Shown here one piece after another: positions 22,875-33,300 of a DNA stretch of 64,000 nucleotides. The position numbers and the translations under genes are program-made. The notes under the pieces are model-generated. The model made no database searches. It was not told where the DNA came from and worked only from the letters and a program-made list of their open reading frames with translations. Positions within the stretch are counted from its first letter, which is position 1; the number at the start of each line of letters is the position of its first letter. The DNA is from Evernia prunastri (lineage: Eukaryota > Ascomycota > Lecanoromycetes > Lecanorales > Parmeliaceae): contig NKYR01000087.1 in the NCBI GenBank assembly GCA_003184365.1, forward strand, positions 112,675 to 176,674. Reading direction: 5' to 3'.

Positions 22875-23999
22875 GCGACTGAATTCCGGTTATTACTGAG
22901 GTTTGAAGTTTCCTGGGATAGGGAAGGAAAACGAATCTTGTCGTTGAATTTAGTCAAGTTCCTTCGGTGAAGTCGCGCACCACTGCGACTCGAAGAACAT
23001 CGCCTTACTATAAGACCGTAACAAGGTTTTAGATATCATAATGTAACCTTACAAGTTCCACTTTGAAGTCTTTCATCAGCAATGGTTTATTATCAGGATG
23101 TGTGGCGCGGTGCGAATCGAGCAATGTGAAATGATGTTAAAGTACGTGTCAGTCTAACCGTCATTGAGATGATATTCTGCCCAGCTTGGCTTGGCCTTGC
23201 TTTTGGCATTTGATGTAGTTAACCATACAGCGAACAAGAAGCGGGGCAAGAAAGGACTACGTCGACCAGCTGCATTCTCTGACCTGGAGCACGTTCTATG
23301 CATTGGGTCAAAGGTGCGGCGACTTTTGCCCCTTTTGGAATGATTCCTCGCCCTAAAAAAGGGAACAAAATGGAAACAGAGGCCTTTCAAGCATTAGTCC
23401 GAGGTGACAGAAATAGATCGGCAAAGATCTACTTACAAAGCATGCAGCTGGCCGGCAGCGGCCGGGTAAGCAGAGTAGAGTGTGCAACAGTAAGCATGAT
23501 GTCTTAGCCGGTTCGGAGTAATTTCATATTGGCTTTTCAATAAGAGATCTTTGATGGTCAGATCTGTATCACTTAGGGAAAAAGAAGAAAGAAGAAAAGG
23601 AGTAAAGAAAAAAAAGTGGAAGTTTACCGGGTTATTTTCGGACTGGGTCTACACCGAGTCAACACTCTAGTGTATCAGAAACAAAGTGTTTCATGCCATT
23701 TTCTCTCTTTTACTTTCAGAATAAATTGATAACTCCCGGTACTTGACCAGAGTTTCTTCTCTCCTTCTCTCTAAAGCTTGCATGTAATAATGCTTTTGGC
23801 ATTCATTTAATGTAGCTATACGCCTTCAGCATTATTCCTTGCAAATACAGCTGAAGGCTGGTTGCACAGATTGTGACTCTTTTGTTTTCCTTGCTCCTTG
23901 AATCTTGGCTTTTGTGTGGTCCTTCCATTCCTATGAGCTAACTTCAGTGAGTCCACTTTGAAAGCTCAAGAGAGAAATCAACACCCATTCGCGCGAGGG
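22875..23999. other. 1.1-kb intergenic region before citD
   Basis: Purine-rich runs (around 23575-23615) and a pyrimidine-rich stretch near 23750-23780 are typical of fungal promoters. No gene is supported. CCGGTTCGG at about 23508 is a possible Zn2Cys6-type half-site pair. Confidence 0.4.
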
Positions 24000-25511
24000 A
24001 TGATGGCCGAAGAAGCATCCAGCATCCTGAACGCTATCCCCGCGGTGTCTGAGTTTCACTGGTCCTGCAAAGATATCTCGAAGCGCTTCGCGGTCGAGAA
24101 TCCAGCTACCGGCAAGACCATCACCGCCATCCAAGCTGGAGACGCTGAGAGGGTCGACGCCGCCGTGCAAGCTTCTCAGGAAGCCTTCGAGCAAACATGG
24201 CGATGGACACCCCGCCCGAAGCGATCAGCTTATCTCTTACAAGCGGCCGAGGAGTTAGAGAAACACGCCGAAGAGCTGGCCGTCTTATTATGTCTGGAGA
24301 ATGGCAAGCCACGGAAAGACGCGTCCTTCGATGTCGGATTTCTGGTGCAAGTGTTTCGTTACTTTGGGTCAATTGCGGACAAGTTGCCCTCGGAATTTTT
24401 CGACCAGGGCAACATTTACTCAAGCATTGTGTACGAGCCGTATGGGGTGTGCGTGGGTATTTTGCCTTTCAACTGGCCTCCTGTTCACGCGGGTGGGAAA
24501 CTCGCGCCCTGCTTGGCGGCCGGCAACACGATGATTTTGAAACCAGGCGAACAAGCGCCCATGACGGTGATGCGCATAGTCGAGATCCTGCAGTCGGTGT
24601 TTCCGCCCAATGTGGTCCAAGCAGTCCCCGGTCTCGGTCCAGAAGTGCCGCAAGCGTTGATCAACCATCCGCTGGTGAAGATGGTCTCATTGACAGGATC
24701 ATCAATGTCCGGAGTCAAAGCCGCTCAAGCCGCTGCGGCGACCCTCACACCGAACGTGCTCGAGCTCGGGGGGAAAAATGCCTGTGTCGTCTTTGACGAT
24801 GTCGACCTCGAGTTGGCGGTGCGCGATACCATCGACGGAGCCTTTTTCAACAAAGGTGAAGCTTGCACCGCGGCATCACGCATCTTTGTTCACAAGAATA
24901 TCTACGCTGAGTTTGTGAGTCGCATGACGACGGCTGTGAGGAAAATACGCACCGGCGATGGCATGGACCATACGACGCATGTTGGCCCGGTTGTCTCGCG
25001 TGAGCGTCGGAAGCAAATCTTGGCCTACATCGAGCTGGGGGAGAGAGAAGGCGCGACTTTGGCAGCTCAAGGCGCTCTACCGGCCGGCGAGCATCTCTCC
25101 GAAGGGTTCTACGTGCCGCCTACACTGTTTTCCGATGTGACTCCGGCAATGACGATTGCGAAAGAGGAGATCTTTGGACCGGTGGTATCCGTCAGCTCTT
25201 TCGAGACGGAAGACGAAGTTGTGCAGATTGTCAACTCCTCGCAATACGGTCTCTTTTCGGGCGTTTACTCTGGTGACTTCAGCCGCGCGATGCGGGTCGC
25301 TCGTAAATTGGATGTCGGAGTTGTATTGGTGAATAACTACTTCCGCGGCTTGTTGGGAACGCCCTTTGGAGGCGTCAAGCATAGTGGCTACGGTAGGGAA
25401 CACTGGATGGGCACCTTGAGGGAATGGAGTCGTCTCAAGAACATCCGGTTTCCTAGTGGACTGGGTCCTATTCCTGCATGGAGTGGAGCAATGGATGTCT
25501 ACAACTCTTGA
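24000..25511 (+). CDS. citD: aldehyde dehydrogenase, CitD-like
   Basis: A single exon of 503 aa starts at the first of two adjacent ATGs (24000 and 24003). The frame is open upstream but only from non-ATG codons. It is a standard NAD(P)-dependent aldehyde dehydrogenase: ILPFNWPP near residues 154-161, LKPGEQAP, SLTGS, LELGGKN with the general-base Glu255, and GEACTAASR with the nucleophilic Cys289. The common GQxC is GEAC here. In citrinin synthesis CitD oxidises the C-12 aldehyde to the carboxylic acid. It is followed on the same strand by the transporter gene, 1 kb away. Confidence 0.88.
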   Translation: MMAEEASSILNAIPAVSEFHWSCKDISKRFAVENPATGKTITAIQAGDAERVDAAVQASQEAFEQTWRWTPRPKRSAYLLQAAEELEKHAEELAVLLCLENGKPRKDASFDVGFLVQVFRYFGSIADKLPSEFFDQGNIYSSIVYEPYGVCVGILPFNWPPVHAGGKLAPCLAAGNTMILKPGEQAPMTVMRIVEILQSVFPPNVVQAVPGLGPEVPQALINHPLVKMVSLTGSSMSGVKAAQAAAATLTPNVLELGGKNACVVFDDVDLELAVRDTIDGAFFNKGEACTAASRIFVHKNIYAEFVSRMTTAVRKIRTGDGMDHTTHVGPVVSRERRKQILAYIELGEREGATLAAQGALPAGEHLSEGFYVPPTLFSDVTPAMTIAKEEIFGPVVSVSSFETEDEVVQIVNSSQYGLFSGVYSGDFSRAMRVARKLDVGVVLVNNYFRGLLGTPFGGVKHSGYGREHWMGTLREWSRLKNIRFPSGLGPIPAWSGAMDVYNS

Positions 25512-26513
25512 CACTGACCATGTTTTCATAGCATTACAGATTTTCATCAAATGATGAACAAGACGTTGTATAAAATACATGCTCAATTTGTTCATGGAGA
25601 ATATTTACATGAATCAATCGTTCAAGCAACTTTCACATGTCACGTCACTCACTTTCTTCCTTCGATGACAAGGTGACTGAACCGCATTCACTGTCTTTAA
25701 CGAAGGATCTTTGAAATCGTAAGGTACAAAGGGGTCTCCTTTGCATGGAGAATATTTTTTGTGGATTCCAACAAAGGACGCCCTTGTAGGTTGAGACTTG
25801 AGCCCCTAGATGATTCGCCGAGCACAATTGATACGAGGTTCGAAGCTTTTGCTGCCGGAATCCGTTTTGGGGGAGGGACCTGCAGCAGGGGGCTTCCAGT
25901 GTAGAGTCTGGGAGTTGAATTTCAGCGAGATCCATTGGGGCGAATGGATGCAACAGGCCCTCGGTTTCGCTGCGGTCCAGGCGTAATCCCGAAGAAAAAG
26001 CGTAGTGTCTAGGCAGCTCTTCAGCAACAGCGCTATTCAAGTTTCCGCACCCGGAAATTAGAAGGAAAACTATGCAAGCCCGAGACAGGGATCAGACCGG
26101 GGGCAGTGTTTGGTGTCTGCGTGGCAGTCTGACGACCCGGAAAAACAGTTCGAGGCCGGAAAAATAGTTCGAGTTGGTAACTTACCTGTTGGTGTCGGCT
26201 CGGAGAATCACTTCAACGCCGGAGGAACAATGCAAGTGCGCAGAGACATACCCTCGAACCAGCTCAGCGTAAGAGCTCATATGGAGCAACAGGGTTTGAG
26301 GTCAGGGAGCGCGTGCCTAGCCATGATCCGCTGAGTCACTTCATCAAACGTTTCTGGTTTTAGCAGACTTATACTACTGTCTCGCCTCCAGCGGCTTCTT
26401 GTCTCCTGTCTAACATGTCCCATAAGGCAGTCAGCAACAATTCTCTTAACCACGTCATCATCTTAAAAATAATGAAAGCGAGTCGAGCAGCCTAGAGTCC
26501 GACAACATATGAG
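25512..26513. promoter_or_regulatory. citD-transporter intergenic and promoter region
   Basis: No gene is supported. About 340-380 bp before the transporter ATG there is a tandem 18-bp repeat (26137-26173, listed separately). Confidence 0.5.
26137..26173 (+). promoter_or_regulatory. tandem operator-like 18-bp repeat
   Basis: CCGGAAAAAYAGTTCGAG occurs twice head to tail (26137-26154 and 26156-26173), differing in one base. A partial relative, CCGGAAATTAG, is at about 26050. Paired CGG-type sites with fixed spacing are what Zn2Cys6 factors bind, and the cluster has one such factor. The assignment is inference. Confidence 0.35.
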
Positions 26514-28329
26514 ATGGACAGGTCGCAGCTAAGGAAGATCAGCCCTGCCACTCCACCCTCTCCAGACCCTCCTGGAGAACTTGAGGCAATACCACAAACT
26601 CAACCTGCTACTGATGAGCTCCATAGTGAGGATCCACCTCAAGATGCAAGTGTCATGAGTACCATGGGAAATCGCCTTGAAGACAGCGCCGTCCCAGCTG
26701 GGTCGAAGAAAGATGTAGAAAAATCTGCGGGGCTGCTATCCAAGCCATCGTCTGAAGATACCCTCGAGCAGGGTGTCAAAGACCCTACCTTGGTCGAATG
26801 GGACGGGCCCGATGACCCGGAGAATCCACAGAACTTTCCAGTGCGGAAGAAATGGCTCATCACTTGCCTATTTGGCTCCTTGACCATGTGGGTGACCTTC
26901 TCGAGTAGTGTCTTCAGTTCCGCCACAATTGTCACCTCGAAGGAGTTTCACGTTTCGACAGAAGTCATGACACTTGGGACCAGTCTGACCGTCTTGGTAT
27001 GTCCTCCGAGTAGAGTCTATCCGCAGATGGAAGATCTGCCCTGGAGTTGGGAAAGCCATTTAGAGCTGACGTATTGAATGTAGGGGTTCGCGGTGGGCCC
27101 CTTGATCTGGGGTCCAATGTCTGAACTTTATGGTCGATTGAAGCCACTATTCTTTGGATACACCATCTTCGCCATATTTCAGATTCCCGTGGCGGTTGCT
27201 CGGAACCTGGAGACCATCATGCTTTTCCGCTTCCTCCTTGGGTTCTTTGGTTGTTCGTCCCTGGCGGTAATTGGCGGCGCTTTGGCAGACTTCTGGGGCC
27301 CAGTAGATCGAGCTATAGCCATTGCCTTTTTCTCCGCTGCAACCTTCATTGGACCTATCTTTGGACCCATCATGTACGTTGGCTTGGAGTACTCTGGCTT
27401 TTAATGTCACGCTGACTATTCCAATGTGCAGTGGAGGTTTCATCGTCGACTCGTACCTAGGGTGGCGCTGGACTGCTTGGATCACCCTGATCGCTTCTTC
27501 GTTCTTTGGCATCGTTGCATTCCTGATCATCCCAGAGACCTACCATCCGGTCATCCTCCAGCAACGAGCGGCTCGCAAGCGTAAAGAGACTCGCCACTGG
27601 GGCTATCATTCCCTCCTAGATGAGAACACCCCCACAATGCGCGACATCTTGATCAAATACCTTCTCCGACCGTGTCAAATGCTTGTGCTCGAACCGATTC
27701 TTCTCTGTGTCACGATCTATATCTCGCTTATATACGGCATTTTGTATTTGTTCTTCGAGGCATACCCGATCTCCTTCCGCGAGGTCCGAGGATGGGAATC
27801 TGCTGGCGTTGCCGCCTTGCCATTCTTGGGAATCATAGTCGGCGTCGTCTTTGGTTGCGCCTTTGTCACGGTATCGACAAAGCTATATTTTCAACGCAAA
27901 CTGGAGCAGAACGGCAGCGTAGTGCCAGAAGACCGACTGCCACCGATGATGGTTGCGGCGGTCCTCTTGCCCGTCGGTCTATTCTGGTTTGGTTGGACAT
28001 CAAGTCCAGGTGTCTCGTGGGTGCCACAGGTCATTGCCGGTGTACCCATCGGCATGGGCATCCTAGTCATTTGGATGCAGGGACTGAACTATCTGATCGA
28101 TGTCTACCTGATGTTTGCCAACTCGGCCATTTCGGCCAACACCTTGATTCGAAGTACGGTTGGTGCTGCATTTCCACTCTTCGCGACGGCAATGTACCAT
28201 AGGTTAGGTGTGAGCTGGGCTTCGTCGCTACTGGGTTTCCTCAGTGTCGCGATGATTCCGATTCCCGTCGTATTCTACTTTTACGGCGCGAAGATTCGCG
28301 CGCTCAGTCAATTCACTCCCAAATTATGA
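26514..28329 (+). CDS. ctnC: MFS transporter, CtnC/Mrr1-like
   Basis: Three exons, 26514-26996, 27084-27373 and 27432-28329, with introns of 87 and 58 nt give 556 aa. The N-terminal 110 residues are hydrophilic and end in VEWDGPDDPENPQNFPVRKKW, a signature of fungal DHA1 drug:proton antiporters. About twelve membrane segments follow. GPMSELYGRLKPLFFGY is the motif between segments 2 and 3, and RFLLGFFGCSSLAVIGGALADFW fits segment 4. It probably exports the polyketide across the plasma membrane. It converges with citS, as the transporter gene next to pksCT does in Monascus. Confidence 0.88.
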
Positions 28330-29301
28330 GTTGGCGATGATTCGGAGTTTCGGCACGAAGTCACAAAGGATTGAGATGTGTTGTTCAAATAAAAAGTCTG
28401 AGGCTCGGATGCAGAAACCTTAGCTCATCGCTTGACTTACGAAGCTGGAATGTAGACTCATATTTAATAATGATTTTTGCCGTCAGGCTTTCTATTGCTT
28501 GGATGTACTTTGCGTAGAATAATTAGCTCTGTAGTTTTTCTATAATTCCCAGGCTTTCTAATTGTGGGGATGCAGGCTCGTAGTCAGAAACGGCAATGAC
28601 AGATTGTTTTGCTTGACTGATTAATCACAGTGGTCTTGTCTTGTTTGGGAGTGTTGTGGCGTCTACACCAGCCTATGGAGCTGAAGGATATGGAGGATAT
28701 GTGCCTGCATTCGATGTGGATTCCGGTGTTGGCTAGCCATGTCATGGTCGCTGGGGCTTGGTCTTGTTTGCATGGGAGTTGACGAGGGCGTCTATTCACG
28801 GGACTAGCCTGCCCACAATGTAGATGATACCTGGCCTCTGCCCACCATTCTTCTAGACTAGTTATCCTTCTACCTCTAGACCACATCTTTAGGGTTCATC
28901 ATTTCTAGCGATCACGGTGCGATCCTGCTAGCTGCACGCCTCTCTCAGTAGAAGAATAAAGGACGCTTCCCAGCTGAAGGGAAAAAAGAATGGAGGCCTC
29001 GTTACGGCTCTTTGGCGGAGCTTACCTGTGTACTAAAAGAGAGGCTAGATTTGTGAAAGAAGAGATGGCAGCGAGAGCCCTCAGATCGATCGGACCGAGG
29101 CTGAGTGTTTGAAATTGCGAGGTTCGTTCACCCATTGCAATTAATAACAGCTGTTCTATTTCCGACGTCGTATAATGTTAATACCCGTTGCCAGCGCCCT
29201 CTAGAGCTTACAAGGTTAAGATACTATCATAGGTGAAAGAAACTGGTCCATATTCTTCCCTCTTCTATCTTAGAATGGCCCCCCCCCTCATCCCTTTTAT
29301 T

Positions 29302-29442
29302 ACCTTGTGGGCTGGTGGCTCACGCCCCTCCCCGCAGCTACCCGAAACCACCCGGATATCACACCCGCCGGGGGGGGGGGAAGGGAGGTGTGTTTGGGGG
29401 TGGTGCGCTTTCCCAACGTTGTGAGTCACCAGCCCATAAGGT
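29302..29442. mobile_element. small foldback (MITE-like) element
   Basis: The ends ACCTTGTGGGCTGGTGGCTC and its inverted partner near 29421-29442 match in 20 of 22 positions. The interior is GC-rich with CACCCGGATATCACACCC and a run of eleven or so G. Its terminal ACCTT and the core ACCCGGATA are shared with 46326-46434. It has no coding capacity. Confidence 0.6.
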
Positions 29443-30060
29443 GAGATCAGCTTACACCAATACAGGGAGATCACGATGTCCTAGAAAGGGCTGGATAGAT
29501 CGGTATGGTATCTGTGCAACAATCGAATTCAGGCATCAAGACGAACATGACCTTCGCAGTGGGACGGTCGATTAGTATTTCGCATGATCGCGCATCGCGT
29601 AGCTGCTTTTCGGAGTTGCGGAGAGGCGAGGTATGGCTTGCCCACCCATAGCTGTAATCCTTGGTTCAGGCCTGCTGGTGCTGGGAACCGCCCGAATGTC
29701 TAATTACATATCTAGTTGATATGTGATGGTTGATGCTGAAGTAACGCTGAGTAGTGACTGGGATGGGAGACGAACACGAGCAGGGAAATGAGTCATTATC
29801 GTCATCATGGTTATCATCGCTACCGTCATTATTATCGTAGAGCAAGCGTTCTTTCCCTTCCTTCTTTTTCTATTAGTCTTCACCTGTCATCATGTAGACT
29901 CCAAAACAACTGGAATCATGTGTCAATGTGTTGCGGGGTCCCAACACCGGGGCTAGCTACCTGAAGAGGCATATGTAGACCCCCTAGTGCTAGGAAAAAC
30001 CCCAATGCTTGTTCAGCTATATCTGGAGTGAAAATGAAGCCATTTACAGGTACGGGCGGG

Positions 30061-30317
30061 CGGGGAAAGAATGCTATGGCTCTGAAAGAGATGGAATCGA
30101 ATGAGGAGCCCAACACTGGTGGGCAGCCCATATAAATAGAGCTCCCACCAAGCCATGAATCTCCTGACCAACGCGTGCCTGGCACGAAAACACGCTCACT
30201 ATGCGATATTGCAGGCCTGCAGACCCACTATGCGAAATATGCGAAATATGCGAGATAACCATGCAGCGCGAGAACACTCTGCCATGCGACCGACTAACCC
30301 CCAGTCCCACTGGAGCG
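30061..30317 (+). repeat. 250-bp diverged direct repeat, copy 2
   Basis: Partner of 17536-17783 in the same orientation. It ends two bases before the last base of the citS stop codon and so makes up the immediate 3' flank of citS. It contains a TATAAATAG box (plus strand) and a short tandem ATGCGAAAT run. The pair encloses citC, citE, mrl5, citD and ctnC. Confidence 0.8.
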
Positions 30318-30318
30318 A

Positions 30319-33300
30319 TTAATTCAAAAACCCCATTTTCTTCCACGCAGAAATGTACTTCGCCACGAGTTCAGCACTTACAGATCCTCTCCTCCGCAGA
30401 GTCTCTGAATGGTCCCTACTCTTGGCCGTGTCCAAAATCAGACCACCGCATGACATTCGAACGAAGTGCTTGCCGAAGAACTCAACCAGCTGCCCTGCCG
30501 GATTGTCATGGCTCGAGCCAGGAAAACGCGCCACTCGATCAACCCATTCCGCGAACGGGATGATGTTGTCACGAGGAATGTCAAGTACATCGGCCAGCGT
30601 ATTGACCATCTCTCGCCAAGGCTGCCTACAGGGGTTCTCGATGTGATAGATCGGATATGGTGTTCTGTCCGACATCAGTAGCTCGGCCAGTGTGGCCGCG
30701 ACGTCGTTGGCAGGACACCACGACAGACTACCGTTCAAATCCGGAAGGATCTTGAGCACTTGGGACGACTTGATCATGGAGGCCAAATGCTCGACCGGAT
30801 TCCAGTATCCGTTGCTCGTGGACCCAGCGATCTGAGCAATCCTCACAGCCATGGGTCGGAAGTGTTTCGAGTAGCGGTACAAAGTCTCATCGAGCATTCG
30901 CTCGCAAACCAGCTTGGCATCGGCATACCCCACCGGCAAAACCGAGTCAGCGGTCATAGAATCCTCGGGGGCGAGCGCCTTACCGCTCCAGAGGGGGTAG
31001 TATCCGACGGTACCAATGGATGAGATGAATTGAAAGCTAAACTTGAACGGTGCCGGCCGTTGTGCGATGGCTTCACGCCCTAGGGTTATGAGATTCTTCA
31101 TCACCTTGAACTGAGACTCATAGGCACGGATTGGGCGCGTGAGGCTCATCGGCCAAGCATTGTGAACAATATGCGTGACGGTGTTTACGAGAGTCTGGTA
31201 CGTGTCGGCCGGCAATCCTAGCATTGGCTTGCCAGTGTCTGTCTCAAGCACTTTCAACTTTGACATTGCGACTGAGTCGAGTGAGATGCCTCTCAGTTTG
31301 AGAGACTCTTGCTGACGTACGGTGGCCTCCACGGTGCTCAATCGATTCAGACACACCACCGCCTGGACATCAGGGAGCTGCGCTAGGCAGGCCACGATGT
31401 GGGATCCCAAGCTTCCTGTAGCGCCAGTGACAAGTACGCATTGTCCTGCGAATGCGATATTATGAGGTGAACTTGATCTGGATGGCGCGCGGAAGTCTTT
31501 CGTATACTCGTGGATGTATGCGTCAATGACCGCTTGGCGACCTGTGGTGTCTGTCAATGCGGTCTGCGCAGGTGGGGAGAGCGACTTTGGCACGCGATCA
31601 TACCTGGGTCCAGACGCTAGAGCGATAATCAGGCGCTGAATGTTGGATTCAGGGCGGTTTCCTTCAGTCCAATCGACATGACCGTAGCCAACGGACAACA
31701 GAGTCTTCTCCCAATGCGTCGCGGGCGCGAGAGCATGTCGTCGTCCGTCTTCAAACAACCACCAACCTTCGAGTAGGCCAAATATGAAATCGACCCAAGG
31801 CACTTGCTCTGTCATTTCGAGTAACAAAAGAAAGCCGTCCGGTCGCAGGATGCTGTGGATGTTCGTAGTCGAGAGGACGAGGTTACGGGTCGCGTGAACA
31901 CAGTTTGTGGCCAGCACGATATGCTGGCTGTGTAAGAACTGCGGATCCGGCGGGGACTCGATGTTGAGCACCTTGAACTCCATGAATGGGTATTGTTTGA
32001 ATCTCTTACGAGCTGCCGCAATGAGGGAGGACGAGAGATCGGTCATAGTATATTTGATAGGCACGCCCAGACGGGCCAACAGCGGAATCATTCTCGACGT
32101 CGTTCCCCCGGTTCCTGCTCCCATTTCGAGAATGCGCAGAGGCTCTCCGTCCTTAGGTAGTTTAGCGACAAGCTGTTCTATGAAATACTCCGCCTGCTGG
32201 ATCCAGACCAAGTTAATTGGAGATTTGGCGTACACGTCCGAGGCCATCTCCCGACCCTCAGGCGTTCCGAAGATCAGTTGAAGTCCATCTTCTTTGCCAG
32301 TGAGACAGTCAGCAAATTTTCCTCCTGTCAAAGAAGTGAGTTTGTGTTCGGCTGCGTGGACAGGCTCATCGCGAAGAAATTCTTGCAACAGTGTTTCCAC
32401 TGACTTGGTTGGTGACGCAACGGCGGTACGTGTGATTTCAGAGCCATTGATATCGATCAGTCGGGCCTCTTTCCACAACAGCTCGTATATCAACCCCATA
32501 AATTGCTCGTGTTTAGGAAGGTATGGAACGCGCTCGAGTTTCTGACCCGGCGCCGCAGACCGTATAGGACAGCCAAGCTCTTCAAATGCATTGACGATGT
32601 GCGCAACGCAGAGCTCAGTGGATCTGGGCATGACATCGTTGTAATAGGTACCCAGTTGCCCGTTGAAGATGAAATCGTCAGTGGCTGCCTTGGCTTCGCG
32701 GAAAGCATCCAGAATCGTCGATGCAGATAGGATGGTATCTGTCAAAGACTGCGAAGAAACACCATTCGGCATTTCATCCACGCCATTCGTGAGAGGGAAC
32801 ACTCCATTCGTTGAAGGCTCTTGTTCCGACTCTTCCTCCGACAAGTCTTGCGCCTCTGCAAAATCACCTGCTTCGTCACTATCAAGGCCCAGAGTCGTCC
32901 GAATACATACGACGAGACTCCAGAAGTCGGTCAAGTCCATCAGCTGCGCAGTGTCCAAAGTGCATTTGAATGCCGAATCAATCTCTCGAACTAGCTCCAT
33001 ACTCATGAGGGAATCAATTCCAAGCTCAATCAGATCGGAGTCATCTTTCACCTCGTCGGGCTCAAGTCCGGAGAGATTACACAGAATCACACGGGTTTTC
33101 GGGGCGACGTCTCGACCTGACGCGTTTGTCGTTTTCTTTACGGCTGATTTCTTCTTCTTCTCTTTCGGCTTTCCTGTGAGAACAGAAGCTGAGGCGGAAG
33201 CTGGGAGAGGTGAGGGCGTCTGGATCTTCGCAGAAGCTGGTTGGGCCCCAGCCGTAGATAATTGAGGTCCAGATGGAACGAGCCTTGACAAGACCTTACG

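Larger units (their letters stand above)
28330..30318. other. 2-kb interval between transporter and citS ends
   Basis: No gene is supported. It holds a small foldback element (29302-29442), a trinucleotide-like run near 29790-29840, and copy 2 of the 250-bp direct repeat directly next to the citS stop codon. Confidence 0.6.
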
